This document shows, in pieces, positions 11,461-23,800 of a stretch of 64,000 bases of DNA. The translations under genes were made by a program, and so were the position numbers. The notes below the pieces were generated by a model, which saw only the letters and a program-made list of their open reading frames with translations, made no database searches and had not been told where the DNA came from. The stretch spans positions 1 through 64,000 of the forward strand of contig JAEPRB010000211.1 of assembly GCA_016758965.1 (NCBI GenBank), read 5' to 3'. Positions within the stretch are counted from its first letter, which is position 1, and the number at the start of each line of letters is the position of its first letter. The stretch comes from Circinella minor (taxonomy: Eukaryota > Mucoromycota > Mucoromycetes > Mucorales > Lichtheimiaceae).

Positions 11461-12191
11461 GATGATGTTCTTGCTGGAAAAGAAAGATGTACGTAGTTAA
11501 TTTGATAATAAAAAAAATGCCCTTTTTATAGCTTTCCTATTATTATTTTTTTCAATCCGTATTTATAAATCTATTAGTCTAGTAGTATAAATAACAAGGA
11601 TGTAGAATCTTAAGGAGTATAATGCCAAATGGAATATCCGTTTATTTTATTTAAGGTTAAAGCAGGTTACCCCTAGTTTTTCTTCTACACTTAGTGATGT
11701 GCTGACATAACTACATATAAGCAACAATTCAGATCCGCGCTCTATGATTCATTGTGCTGTATGTCTCATCATCAGCGATAAAATTATTTGTGTTTTTTTA
11801 GGTATCTTTCTTTGTAGAATCCTATTCTTTAATACATTGAAAACGTGTGGTTTTTATTTTATTGCCTCCCATAATCCAACGTCTGTGAAGATATATTGAT
11901 TGGGACGGAACAAAAAGGAAATTAGAAAATAAAAAGCTCTATTGGGATATAGGGGGGAAATGGTGTGGAGAACGGGTTACTAGAAACAGGAAAACGTATA
12001 TATAAAGAATTCGGAAAAGTAACAAAGTGAGAATATAGAAGAAGATAAACAGATTCCGAATAAAAGAATTAAATCTAGTAATAGAGCGAAGTTAAAAACG
12101 TTTTGTGGGGAAAAGTAAACTACTCCGTAAGTACACTAACTTAATTTTCCTGTCCACCCCCCCCTTTCTGGGGTTCCGTTAACGCCACATA

Positions 12192-12544
12192 CAGTCAACC
12201 CAACGGTTTTCGCACACCTGGTATTTCTTGTTTTTTTTTGCTGTAGAACCGAAGAATTGCAACAAGCGAGACTTGACATATTTTTTAAAAACAACGTCTC
12301 ATCCATTATTCTTTGATGGCCTTTTTGAGTATTTCCATGTTTAGATAACGATTCATAAGAATACTATACACAATTATTTATATTATAGTATGGTTTATTC
12401 CCGATGAGCGCAACTCTCCCAAAAATCTTGATGCAAAGTTACAAGGTGCGATTCCATTCAGTATTTTTAACACTTACAAAAAACAAGGGGTATATAACTG
12501 AAATATTTGCAAAAAGTGGGAGGTACAAAAGCAGGGGTTGACTG
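12192..12544. mobile_element. TA-flanked MITE, copy 2 (~353 bp)
   Basis: Same element as 10066-10417 at the equivalent position of the second duplication unit. The termini are CAGTCAACCCAACGGTTTTC and GTACAAAAGCAGGGGTTGAC, with TA on each side. The left terminus has diverged more than the right, so pairing of the ends is partly lost. Confidence 0.75.
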
Positions 12545-13073
12545 TAATAAATCATATTTGTTATGAAACAGTTAAATAAGTAAAGCTACCAAAATGTGTT
12601 TTTCCTTAAGAAATTGAACATCTGCTATTTTACACTTACGTTTTTGAAAAATATATACTATCCACTCATTCAATCAATCGTTACTTTCTTTTTGCTTTAT
12701 TGAATTACGTATAATAAAAAAAACATCTATCATACAAGATATTATATTAGAGAGATTTACAACAGATTAGAGTACGCAGCTCTCGTTTCTATAGATACAT
12801 ATTGTAATACGTAAAAAATGTATAATATACTATGTACCCATCATAAATCTTTTGTTAGAAATGAAATGGTACTGATGAGTTACAAGTAGACTAATAAAAG
12901 ACTTCAAAGTATTACTGCAAATATTTGAAATAGTTGTCTACGTAGAACCAAACTTTATTTGTTCAAGTTATCATAATAGTTTAAAAACTTTATCATTTCA
13001 ACCAAGAGCATACACGTACTAAATAATATTTTGTTTTTTATTCTTTAACTGTTCATCTTATTTCATTTACATA

Positions 13074-13550
13074 CTATATTGGTCCAACGGCTGATACAGA
13101 GCATGCTCCAGCACAACTCCAACTTGGACAACATTCTTCATCAGTGGTACACCTTACATAATTAAAATCTTGACTCCTTCCTCTTGTTGTATAACACCAT
13201 TCATTTAGTACTATAACATCACCAAAATCCCCAAGGCCTAGACATTCCGACCAACAATAACCATTATAACATCCGTTTCTACCACAACGTTGAACCGCAG
13301 AGGTTCCACATTCTGGACAATCTTTTGTGTTTTTTTAAATTTAAAATAAGATGAAAAACAGCAATATTTTTATATTCGAGTAACCATTATATTAATCTTT
13401 AAAATCGTAATATCCACAATAAAGTGTAAATATTAAATATTGAAACTCACCACCAGAAGCTTGACGTTTGACATTTGTTTGAGCGATACTGGAATATGCT
13501 GCGGAAAGAACCAGAAAGCATGCAAATAACATAAAAGTAGAATATTTCAT
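13074..13550 (-). CDS. Secreted cysteine-rich protein, copy 3
   Basis: Exons 13550-13451 and 13321-13074 on the minus strand encode 115 residues; exon 2 has no ATG of its own and is easy to miss. The signal peptide begins MKYSTFMLFACFLVLSAAYS, followed by VKRQASG with a possible Kex2 KR. The 12-cysteine mature part reads CGRNGCYNGYCWSECLG, GRSQDFNYVRC, DEECCPSWSCAGAC, ending VGPI. It is closest to copy 2, with LGDFGDVIVLN in the variable segment and RHGC changed to RNGC. Splice sites, frame and stop are intact, so it is probably functional. The family is unrecognised. Confidence 0.8.
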
Positions 13551-14242
13551 GATGATGTTATTACTAGAAAAGAAAAGATGTAGTTGCTTCGATAATAGAA
13601 AAATTTAACTTTATATAGGTCTCAAATTAATTCTTTTTTTCCGCCTGTAGTATTTATAATTCTACTAATGTAATAGTATATATAACATGGATGTAGAATC
13701 TTAAGGAGTATTACATCAAATGGAATATCATTTTATTTTATTTAAGGTTGAAGCAAGTTACCCCTAGTTTTTCTTCTACACCTCATGATGTGTTGACATA
13801 ACTATGAAGCAACAATTCAGATCCGCGTAACATTATGTCAGCCGTGAAATTATGTGTTTTTTTTTTTTAGGTATCTTTCTTTCTTAAAAAATTGTGGTTT
13901 TTATATACAGTCTCCTATAATCCAGTGTCTGTGAAGACATATTTGATTGAGACGGTGCAAAAAAGGAAATTAGCAAAAAAAAAAATCCTATTGGAAAATA
14001 CGGAAACTGGCGTAAAGAAGTAGGGGTATTACATACTGAAAAACGTCTATATAAAGAATTGGAAAAGTAGCAAAGTGAGATTATAGAGGAAGAGAGATAG
14101 ATTTCGAATAAATAATTGAGTCCAGTAATAAAGTCAAGTTAAAAGAGAAAACAGAAGAAAAAAAGTTTTGTAGGGAAAGGTAACAACCCCTTGATGAACT
14201 AACTTAGCTTTTTTCCCCTTTGGGGTCCCGTTAACGCCACAT

Positions 14243-15690
14243 ATTGTTGTACATATTCTATATAATCCTTACTTAAATCACTACAAGAAAGAGACCATAT
14301 GCTTAAAGCAGTAGATTAATTCCATCTTCCACTAATAAGATAAAATATAACTATTATTTCCCGTCTTTTCTGGTGACTTGAGATTATTATTTTTTTGACG
14401 ATTTCTGGACACGTATTCGAGAACAATATTAGATGCAGCTTATTCAAGATAGATATAAAACCATCTCAACAACAAAAGAGATGGATTTTCATGCATGCTG
14501 CGATATTCATAAACACATTTATGCTTGCAGATATTTTTAGTATTCAGAAGCATTGTCATATGACGTTTAACTGCTCCAATTATTTTATGTGAGGTTGGTT
14601 TGAGATATCAATAATAATATTATAAGCTTTATGTATCTTTATTTTGTTAAAACACGATTTTTAGCAAATGGGATACGTAGATACTGATGTGGTAATTTTT
14701 TTTTAAAAAAAAACAGGTACGTATAAAACATGTCAATAAATAAAGCGTTTCCACAAAATAATTACAGTATGATGATAATAAAAAAAAAGAATCAACTGTA
14801 AGTATCATAAAGAAAAAAAATCTACTGCTACGTACTCAAAAAACAAGTCTGGTGGAGGTATACTATAAAAAAGATTGAAAGTCTTTTAATAGGTATTCCC
14901 CTATTATAGGGGTGTGTCCTTTTCCCTTTTACTGTTTCTGAGTTATTCGTAGTTTTTGTCAATTACACTCAAAAGAACCTGGACCGTTTTTATCTCGAAA
15001 ACGAGGTCGACAATATGGTAAAGATCTTTGGCTTCTAAGACTCTGTAATCATCCAGAATCAGATTCCCCATTATTAATATAATTCATCTTTCACTGCAAT
15101 AGGCATTGGTAAACTCTAATTCATTATGCATCATTGTGGCATTAACAATATGGAAAGATAAGTAGCCAGGGCGCAAAGTTATAATTTATGATACGTTAAA
15201 AAAAAAAGCTAACCGACAACTTGAAGAAAAAAAATCAATCATTAAATTATTGTAATCGCTATTATGAGTCTTTGCATTTTACAACACTTTTTTTTTTTTT
15301 TTTTTTGAAAATTACCATATGAAGAGAGTAGATCAAGTTAATTAACTAAAAGACAAACAAAGAACCCAACTCGAAAATCTATATCCAGAAAAACTATAGA
15401 AAAACAACTCCAATTTATGCTAACGGCAGAGGAAGGCATTAAGCTCATAAGTGATTTCAAGGCTTATCACTCATTTCTTTGATGCCCCCACATACATATA
15501 GTACGTCGAGCCATTCATATGCGATCAAATGAGTTTGTGTCACACCAACAACCAAAACAACGAAGATTCAAATGTCGTACATGTTTTAAAGGAAATGGTA
15601 CCGCAGCAACAATGAAAAAAAAATGATAAACAAAATAACGTACGTACGTATCATAGCAAGATCAAAACCAAGAACTTAAAATGGAAAAAG
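14243..15690. other. Intergenic, possible retroelement 5' remnant
   Basis: AT-rich sequence. From about 15330 to 15690 base composition is less AT-biased and short open stretches appear (for example PFICDQMSLCHTNNQNNEDS around 15515-15570). They may be the eroded N-terminal part of the LINE-like ORF1 at 15691. Nothing recognisable lies before 15300. Confidence 0.35.
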
Positions 15691-16260
15691 ATGTTATTGT
15701 TGAACAAGAAACTGACGAGAATGCTCCTATATCATTACGATTCAATAGGTAACGAACCAATTAACTACATCATCAATGAGTTAAACACACGAAAGGAACA
15801 GCAAATACAACGTCACGGATCAGTATTTGAAGAACTATGTAAAAATAAAGAAGAATTCAACGAAGAAGCAAATAAAAGAATCAGTGAATTGGAAGCCATT
15901 GAACAACGTTACGATACTCCGGAAACACAGAGAAGAGATTATAAGCAAGAGTAAGAGTTGTCCGACGAGCTACAGGAGCACACAAATTTCAGTACGGCTA
16001 TTAATTACCATCACGAACACCGCCCCATTCCAATAGGGAAAATGAGAGGCACTCTTTCAAGATTTGGAATTGATAACAGTAGAATTCTCGATATCCAATA
16101 TAAACTATAGGCCTCTTGGTTTGTATACAACGACTTTGCCCAGACCTTAACAGAACAATTAGCCGAAAGAAATATTTACCCAGTCAGTTTTGACCCATTG
16201 GGTCACAAAAACACACATGACCAAAAATATGAACATGAACCCTATTTCCACAAGACAAAA
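15691..16260 (+). pseudogene. Second LINE-like ORF1 remnant
   Basis: One frame reads from about 15691 through a charged, helical stretch (ELCKNKEEFNEEANKRISEL), passes a TAA at ~15952, and continues to LSRFGIDNSRILDIQYKL. After a TAG it resumes with WFVYNDFAQTLTEQLAERNI and SFDPLGHKNTHDQKY. The SRILDI, VYND and FDP blocks parallel the relic at 8900-10005 in the same order. Two in-frame stops make it inactive. Assignment to LINE ORF1 is inference; no reverse transcriptase follows, because the sequence joins the HET-like fossil directly. Confidence 0.55.
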
Positions 16261-16269
16261 AATTATAGC

Positions 16270-16512
16270 TCATATAATCATTTTGATAATTGTCTTCTTC
16301 ATTATCATCATGTAGTTTTTCCGCTCTATCGTCATTTTCACAATCTTCTTCTTGATCATCATCTTTGTACGTATATATTATATTCTTTAAAGATACAGTG
16401 TTTTGACTAGTAGGTTATATTCATTATCGGTTTCATTTTTAACAACTTTACCTGATTGTTCTCAACAATATGAAACAGTGTGATACCTATCCACTGTAGC
16501 TTCTGTGCCAGG
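16270..16512 (-). pseudogene. Fossil fragment of the HET-like family
   Basis: Minus-strand reading from 16512 gives PGTEATVDRYHTVSYC, then a TGA where the intact genes have the Trp of SYCWEQ, then EQSGKVVKNETDNEYN. This matches residues ~44-75 of the proteins at 29846, 32697 and 59876. Beyond it the reading frame is lost, but D/E/K-codon-rich sequence resembling the acidic insert continues to about 16270. Only a first-motif fragment survives; it abuts the LINE-like relic. Confidence 0.8.
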
Positions 16513-17168
16513 ACAGGAAAAAAGAAAATATAGACTTCATATATATATATATAACGAATTCAGAGAATATTGTGGCTGCTCAATTCTGTCATAATAGGTA
16601 GATTTCTAAATTTTTAAAAAAAACTCTCTGTACAGCACATTACTGAAAAAAAAGGGGAACTTTATGCAACTTGACAAATCTTAATAACCGAAAAAGAAAC
16701 TAGTGTTACACACATACTACGTATTTTTCATTGCACAGCATGAGTTACATTTTCATATGGTTATTGTCATGTAAATAATTAGATAGGAGATGTTTGGTTA
16801 TTATTTAACCTCTGATACTAAATGAAACAAAAAAAAAAAAAGCATAAAAAACGGATTAAAAAAAAAAGGTAATTACGCAGCCATAGCAACCAAATGATTC
16901 CATTATATTAAATATATACTTGTATACGTGGGACTCTCATTTGTTTATAATGGTGGTTCAACACACAAAACTTGCTTATACCTCATGTGATCCCAATTCA
17001 ATGGTATTAATTAATTTTTCCACGTTATTCATGATTATTTCTTTTCTTTTCCACTTTTCTTTTTTATTTTCAATCAAAAATATTACAGACACACTTCTTT
17101 TTTTGACACACAACGTTATATACATATTATATATATTAAATATCAACCAAGTAAAAACATTACTCACC
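16513..17168. other. Intergenic, upstream of the SRPBCC gene
   Basis: AT-rich. An in-frame extension to 16920 exists, but its translation is hydrophobic, low-complexity and AT-driven, so I treat 16513-17168 as leader and promoter. No defined regulatory site is seen. Confidence 0.45.
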
Positions 17169-18119
17169 ATGACAACAACTTCACTTTTAACAGCATTTTG
17201 TACATTTTTATTATTAATCCCTATTGTTCCTTTATTAACTTATGTCATTGGTTTATTATTACCTGCAAGTCATATTGTTTCACGTAAACGTACTTTTAAA
17301 GGTATTCACCAAACCGACTTATGGCAAATATTGGTTAATGTTGAAACTTACCCAGAATGGCGACCTCGCGTTTTAAAGATTCAACTCAATCATGAATCTT
17401 GTACAGACGATCGTATTGTATTTCAAGAACATAATACAAGAAATAAAACGATTGTTGTTATTCATGTTCACCAAGTACCTTATTCAAGACTTTTACGTAT
17501 TTTACAAGAAATACCTACGTTTTCAGGTTCTTGGACTTTTGAATTAGAGCCTATTGTTGTGACCCCGATGAACACTGCTAAAGCTGCTGCGGAGGATAAG
17601 AAAGAAGAAAAACATAATGAGGATCAAGTAGAGTTAAAAATTACACAACAAGGTGTCATCAAGAAACCTTTGTTTAGAGTAATTTATATGTTGGTGTTGG
17701 GACTCCATCGTCGTATTGATTTGTTTTTAGATGACCTTGAAAGAAAAGTGGAACAAGAACAAAATCATCGTCATCATAAGGAGCAGCAATCCAATCATAA
17801 AAGTAACACGATGACAATGGCAGATGATCAAGTGACACCAACAAATCTTGGGGATATGGATTATTCTACTATTAATACCTCGATTTTGACTCAAAATGAT
17901 AATGAGAATGATTCAGAAACAAAAAAACAGACTAATACACTCCCACCATTACCACCCATGGAATCTTTAACACCTTCACCTACATTATCATCATCATCGT
18001 CAGCGGTACTTGAAACTAAGGAAAAAGAAGAAGAAGGACAATCCTTATTGAAGGATAAGGATAATAATAATAATATCGGATGGGATATGGTCAGTGAAAT
18101 ATATGAACGAACAAAATAA
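17169..18119 (+). CDS. SRPBCC/START-like domain membrane protein
   Basis: Single exon of 316 residues. The ATG at 17169 is chosen because it directly precedes a hydrophobic segment (TSLLTAFCTFLLLIPIVPLL, residues ~4-23) that would anchor the protein. Residues ~38-215 look like a polyketide-cyclase/START-type helix-grip fold: RKRTFKGIHQTDLWQILVN, VETYPEWRP, and a late amphipathic helix VIYMLVLGLHRRIDLFLDDL. The W.EWRP-type turn is common in SRPBCC proteins that bind lipids or other hydrophobic ligands. The C-terminal ~100 residues are low-complexity (Q/H, then S/P/T and E/K runs). Ligand unknown. It converges with the methyltransferase gene 94 bp away. Confidence 0.7.
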   Translation: MTTTSLLTAFCTFLLLIPIVPLLTYVIGLLLPASHIVSRKRTFKGIHQTDLWQILVNVETYPEWRPRVLKIQLNHESCTDDRIVFQEHNTRNKTIVVIHVHQVPYSRLLRILQEIPTFSGSWTFELEPIVVTPMNTAKAAAEDKKEEKHNEDQVELKITQQGVIKKPLFRVIYMLVLGLHRRIDLFLDDLERKVEQEQNHRHHKEQQSNHKSNTMTMADDQVTPTNLGDMDYSTINTSILTQNDNENDSETKKQTNTLPPLPPMESLTPSPTLSSSSSAVLETKEKEEEGQSLLKDKDNNNNIGWDMVSEIYERTK

Positions 18120-18213
18120 GTTCAAAAAAAAATTGGTTTGAATTAAACAACAAATCAAGTATATAAAAATAATTATTATTATGTTTTAAATATATATATA
18201 TATATAAATATAA

Positions 18214-18787
18214 TTATTTACTTTTTTTTTTTATAAATCGAGCTAAAAAGAAACCACTTGTTCGACTTACAAGTGGATCAAATCGTACACAATGAGATAA
18301 AGAAGGATCTGTATTCTTCAATTTAGCTCTTGAAATATCTAAACTATCCACTGGTTCTAATTGTGCATCAGGATAATGATTTAAAAACCATTCTACATTA
18401 CTTTCATTTTGTTGAATTGTTAAGGAACATGTACTATAAACCATAGTTCCTTTTTCTTTAAGCATTTTCCATCCTTGTTTCATTAAATTACGCTAAGAAA
18501 GATAAGATACGTTATTATATTATACTATACACGCATCAATTACAAAATAAAGTGTATATTAAGAAAATGTTTTGTTACCTGAAGTTCACAAATAGTAGAT
18601 AATCGATCAGGGTTCATAAAATTCTTTTCAAATGCATCCCATCCCCATTTTTCATACTGTAGATAACAACATTCAATTTTCAATATTAGTAAACTTTTTT
18701 TGTTTTTTTTTCTCTTTTTGTTTTTATTTTACCTTTAAAATATGACTGATAGATCCATCATGTGTACATTCAGCATCTACTAAAACC

Positions 18788-18818
<31 letters not shown>

Positions 18819-19763
18819 AATATTAGTATATAAAATTCATAATCATCCGATCCTTGATTAATCCCATATGTACATTACTTTATCATAAAGATGAGGTGAA
18901 TCTTGGGTATCAAAACGAAGTAATTTAGAAGCCCAAAAAGGTTTTTGTTCATTTTTATTTGTTTTTCGTCTTTTTTTGGTCACGGGTTGTTCTTGCTGTA
19001 ATGATTCATCATTCTTATGATCACAATGATCATCATCCTTCTTATTATCCTCTTTTACGATCATTCGACCTCCAACGCGACTAGGGGGTGGAATACAAAA
19101 AGTGGTACCATCTGCATCAAATAATCGAACTCGATTACCCACACTATATTTTTTCACCATAGATCGACAAGTAGCTAATCGATGATTAGCAATATCTACA
19201 CCTGTTACAGTACCATCTCCATCATTGCCTAATAAATTAGCAATCATGCATAATTTAGCACCGGGTGCACAACATAAATCCAATACTTGATCATTTGATT
19301 CAAGTTCTAATGCATCTACTGCCATTGCTGAACTTAAATCAATTCCAAATACTTTATGTGTTTTATATCTAAAAATTTAAATATTTTTTAGATATAAAGG
19401 ATTTTTCTGTTTTTTTTTTTTTTTGTTATAGTCTATAAGAAATTTAAAAAATACTTACGCTTCAATATCAACAAGTCGTTGTTTTGCATTTAAAAACCCA
19501 AATAACCCACTTTTTTTAACTTGCCATACGTGTGTTGTATTTAATTGAGTTTTTAAATCGTTCAGTGTTGGTAAGTTATTTGAATGTGTATTCAGTCGAA
19601 TATAACGTGGTAAATCAACTACGGTATAAATTTGTGGATCGATGGCATTGTCTTTTAAAAACTTTTGAAAAGAACTAGGTAAATTGTCGAGATTAAAAGT
19701 GGTTGTTGTCTCTGTTATTGATTCTTCATTGTAGTCTTGGGTTTCTTCAGGATCGGAGGACAT
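18214..19763 (-). CDS. NOL1/NOP2/Sun RNA (cytosine-5) methyltransferase
   Basis: SAM-dependent RNA m5C methyltransferase. Five exons on the minus strand (19763-19459, 19368-18879, 18786-18733, 18656-18579, 18492-18214) sum to 401 residues. Motif I is DLCCAPGAK (residues 132-140), VTGVDIANHRL binds SAM, and the catalytic motif VI is YSTCS with Cys331. Motif IV is VDAECTHDGS (Cys272) where most relatives have DxPCSG. The N-terminal ~100 residues (HVWQVKKSGLFGFLNAK) resemble the pre-catalytic region of the family. A K/D/Q-rich insert lies at about 195-250. The substrate (tRNA, rRNA or mitochondrial) cannot be told. One intron carries a (TA)n tract at 18789-18815. Confidence 0.87.
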
Positions 19764-20868
19764 ATGTACAAAAAGAAAAAAAAAAAAAAAAAGAGAGAAA
19801 TAAACGGGTACAGAGTATGATGGGTCGTATTTTGAAAAAAAAAAAAAAAAAAATTCGATTGTGTATATAGCCCAGCTCTTTTGTTGTCAGATTGAATATA
19901 AAAAGAAGTATATTTCTTTTTATGAATTACGTAGTAACCATAGAAACAGAAGAAAATATTCACTTTTCAGGTGCCTAATTAGTAGGCATTTCTATAGAAA
20001 AGGAAATTAGTATAGGGTAAGATTGTAAATAATCCCTTTTGTCAAGAAAGCTATTAAAAATAGCAACACGATTATTAAAGATTACTTTTAGAAAGAAAGA
20101 AAAAGAATAACTTTACCTATCTAATACGTAGTAGATATATGCTATTAATTTGAATTACATAGAAATAAGCTTTTTAGTTTAACCCAAGTTATTCCATTAC
20201 CCAAATAAGGAAACAATCAATATTTATAAGTAAAAAAAATCTTTGATTTATCAACAAGAAGTATACATACATTTTTTTATTTTATTTTAATAATTTAATG
20301 TAATGTTATTACCACTCTTACAAGTCTATATGTTCAAGTAAAAAAAAAAAGAAAACGTGGATATACATGAATTTAACGTGGTAAATTTAAATATATATAA
20401 AAAAAAAAGTTGTCCCTTAATTTAAAGATATAATTTATTTTAAATAGTTCCATGATCAAATCAGCAGATCATCATCAAAAACGAAACGCCCTCTTACTAT
20501 AATCACTAGTGAACAACTCCTTAAAAACAATACCAATTATGATAATAGATACGGTTATAATGAGACATAATTAATATACTTTTTTTGATGAAAAAGCAAA
20601 AAAAGATCTAATTTATGTTACTAATTCTACTGCTAATAAAAACATGAATCAAAGTAATTTTGAATACACAATTATAAAGTAGAAGCAACCCCTTCCCCTA
20701 GTTGTTTTTTTTTATTATACATAAAACATTCAGCAAATCCTTAAAAATAAATAGCAGTAAGTTAATTAAATATAGCTTTGTTACACCGAAAAAAAACTGT
20801 AAAAAAGCGATTGACTTTTTTTCCAACGCCCTTTCTTTTTTTTTTTTTTTTATCTATTTAAAAAATAA
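19764..20868. other. Divergent intergenic region
   Basis: Lies between two divergently transcribed genes and should hold both promoters. It has A/T homopolymer runs near 19775-19855 and a T-rich tract just before the ATG at 20869. No recognisable binding site or extra gene. Confidence 0.45.
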
Positions 20869-23800
20869 ATGATTTCTAGTGAACAAGAATATAACAATAA
20901 CGACGATAACAATAATAAAAATAATAATATTAATAATAATAGTGGTACACTTCTTTTTTCTCATTCTGCTAAAATAACAGCAACAACAACAACGTCAACA
21001 ACAACAAATCCTCATGAATATAATAATGACGATAATCTCCTTGTTTCTCCTCCTTCATTTGAAAAACCAAAATTATCTTTGGATTTCGATCGATTCAATA
21101 ACTTGAATACGACTATTACTTCTTTTTCTTCTACTTATAATTCAGATACCGAAGTTATGAATCAAGATACTTTTATTCAATCACCTTTAAATTTGGAAAC
21201 CAATCAAGAAGAATGGAATTTTGAAAATAATAAAAAAAAGTCGAATAGTGTAGTATTAAACAATGATAATAAACTGACTACGAAAGTAGTAGACGCCAAG
21301 GATAATGATATTAAATTAGATCAGCATCATACAGTTTCACCTATTACACCTAAACCATTTTCTTCTTCTTCTTCTTTGATAATACAGCAAAATCATGATG
21401 ATAATGAAGATAGAAATGATAACAAAGAAACCACAACAACAACAATAGCCAATATATCATTTGAATCAGCATTAAACAATGATGACATGATTAATAATCA
21501 TAATGAAAACAATGATAATCATCATCCTTCTGATAAATCACTCATACCAACACCACCATCGCCCTCTTTTTCTTCTTCTTCTTCTCAATATGTAAAAAAA
21601 ATCAACAATACCAAAATTATTTCTCATACTTTTTCCCCTTCTTCTTCCTCTTCTTCTTCCTCTTCCACTACAACTTCAAGTTTTGAAATGATTCAACCAG
21701 AACATACCACAATGTTAACTACAAATAATAAGATAACGAATGAATCATCTTTGTCATCAAAGACAAATACTGATTCTCTTGTACCATCATCACTTTCATC
21801 ATCTCCTGTATCTATACAACAAAAACAAGAAGAACAAAAGCAACGACCTACAGTAACTATGGATACAGTTATAGCAGAAGATAAAACAATATGGAATTCA
21901 GCACGTGGTGGATTAGGACCTTCTATTCCAATGATGGCTGAAGGTAAGAATAAAAGACACATAAAAGAAAAAAAAAACCCTCCTTATTTTTTGATAAATC
22001 ATTTTCATATAAAAATAACTCTATTTATTTATTTATTTTAAATAGAAAAAGGAAAAGGAAGAGCTACGATCACAAATAACCATAAGACTGATTTTTTTGA
22101 TAAAATACTTGAAGCTAAATCACAACAAGAACAAAAATGGCGATTAGAAAATCGAGAACGAGCTGAAAAAGAACGAAGATTAATGATTGATAATCAACCT
22201 AAACGTAAATTTATGGAACGATCTGAAAAAAATAATAAAAATATATCTTCATCATCCATAATACCTACTTTACAAGAACAAGAAGAAGAAGAAGAAGAAG
22301 AAGAAGCGAGTGTTGAATGTATATGGTTACAAAGTCAACAAGAATCAAAAGAAGATGATGAAAGGAATGATCTTTTACAAGATAATAATGGTCAAAAAGA
22401 AGAAGAAGATGAGGATGATACAGAAGAAGCGACTCGATTATTATTAAATCAATTAGAAGATCAAGATCGTATATCTGAAGATTTAATGGATCCAATATTT
22501 CATGCTATTCATTCCAGATTTACATTTGATTTAAATGTGGATACACATCAAGCAATTCATCAAGTGATACAACATCTTTTAGCTAATAAACCATTTGATC
22601 AATGGAATACAATTCAGGCATTGGATTTATCAAATTATTCTATTATGACAATATCAAATTTGGATACATTATTACCTGCTTTGGATACTTTGGATGTGTA
22701 AGTCATATATAGGATCAAATGATAACATGGGGAAGAAACAAATTAATAATAATTAAAATATGGATGGTTATTATCATTTTTTAAAATTAGATCGAATAAT
22801 GTCATTTCGAATATGTCAAGACTTCCATCATCACTACAAGTTTTAAAAGCGAAATCGAATAGGTTAATATAAAGCTTTGAATTATTATTGTTTTTTTTTA
22901 CCATCGATTATATTAACTCGATCCAAATGACTAAAAAAACGACCCATATATATATAGATTAACAAGTATTACTCCATTTGAACATCTTTGTAATTTACAT
23001 TATCTTGATATTTGTAATAATGCAATTGGAAATTTTGAAGGTAAAGAAAAAAAAAAAACTTGGATGAAAATAACAAAGCGCCTGTTTTTTGTTTTTTATA
23101 TCGGAGGCCTATACTGATAATCCATATATCATGATGATATTTTTTTTTAGGTATCACATCATTATACCATCTTCGAATATTGCATGCAGAATATAATAAA
23201 GTGACGTCATGTTATCCTTTAAAACGTATGAAAGGATTAATTCATTTGAATTTACGAAATAATTCAATTGATCATCTTAGTTTTCAAAAAACAAAAATGT
23301 AAGTTCTTCATTTTGATACTTTATAAAACATATCAAACACCCCATAGTAAAAATATATATATATATATTAATATTATTATACATCTATAGGAATTCTTTG
23401 GAAACATTGGATCTTGCTTATAATCGAATTACGTGTTTAGAAGCTATTGAAGGGTTAACCAACTTAAGATTTCTTAATCTTGGTAAGATATAAAAGAGAC
23501 AACTTCTTTTAACTGTTCTGTGTTTTTTTTTTCCTTTTATAATTAATTTGAACTTTTCATTTTTCTTCTTTAGATCACAATGATATCAAATGGATTCAAG
23601 TCAATGAACCTATGGAAAAACTTAAAGTGATAAGACTTAGTTATAATCGACTCAAAGCATTTGATGCGACTTTTTTCCCTGATTTACGTACACTTTACCT
23701 TGATGATAATCAAATCCAACGTATCATTGGTTTATCATGTATTCCACATATCTCTAGTTTTTCCCTTCGTGATCAAGGTGGACACATCGTCGATATTAAC

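Larger units (their letters stand above)
10066..12191. repeat. Tandem duplication unit 1 (MITE + cysteine-rich gene)
   Basis: From the MITE through the cysteine-rich gene at 10956-11460 to the CCACATACAG junction at 12185-12194, this ~2.1 kb block is repeated in direct order at 12192-14242. Shared landmarks include GTACGCAGCTCTCGTTT, the MITE interior, the gene and TTAACGCCACAT. The second unit is somewhat more diverged in the 5' flank. Confidence 0.8.
12192..14242. repeat. Tandem duplication unit 2 (MITE + cysteine-rich gene)
   Basis: Direct repeat of 10066-12191, with the MITE, spacer, gene and 5' flank in the same order, ending at GTTAACGCCACAT near 14228-14240. Small deletions shorten the flank; the poly-C tract and part of the TTCTTTGTAGAATCC block are missing. 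Confidence 0.78.

Noticed and set aside
16920..17168. N-terminal extension of the SRPBCC protein
   Set aside because: It adds only AT-driven hydrophobic sequence; the ATG at 17169 leads directly into a plausible anchor and the conserved domain.
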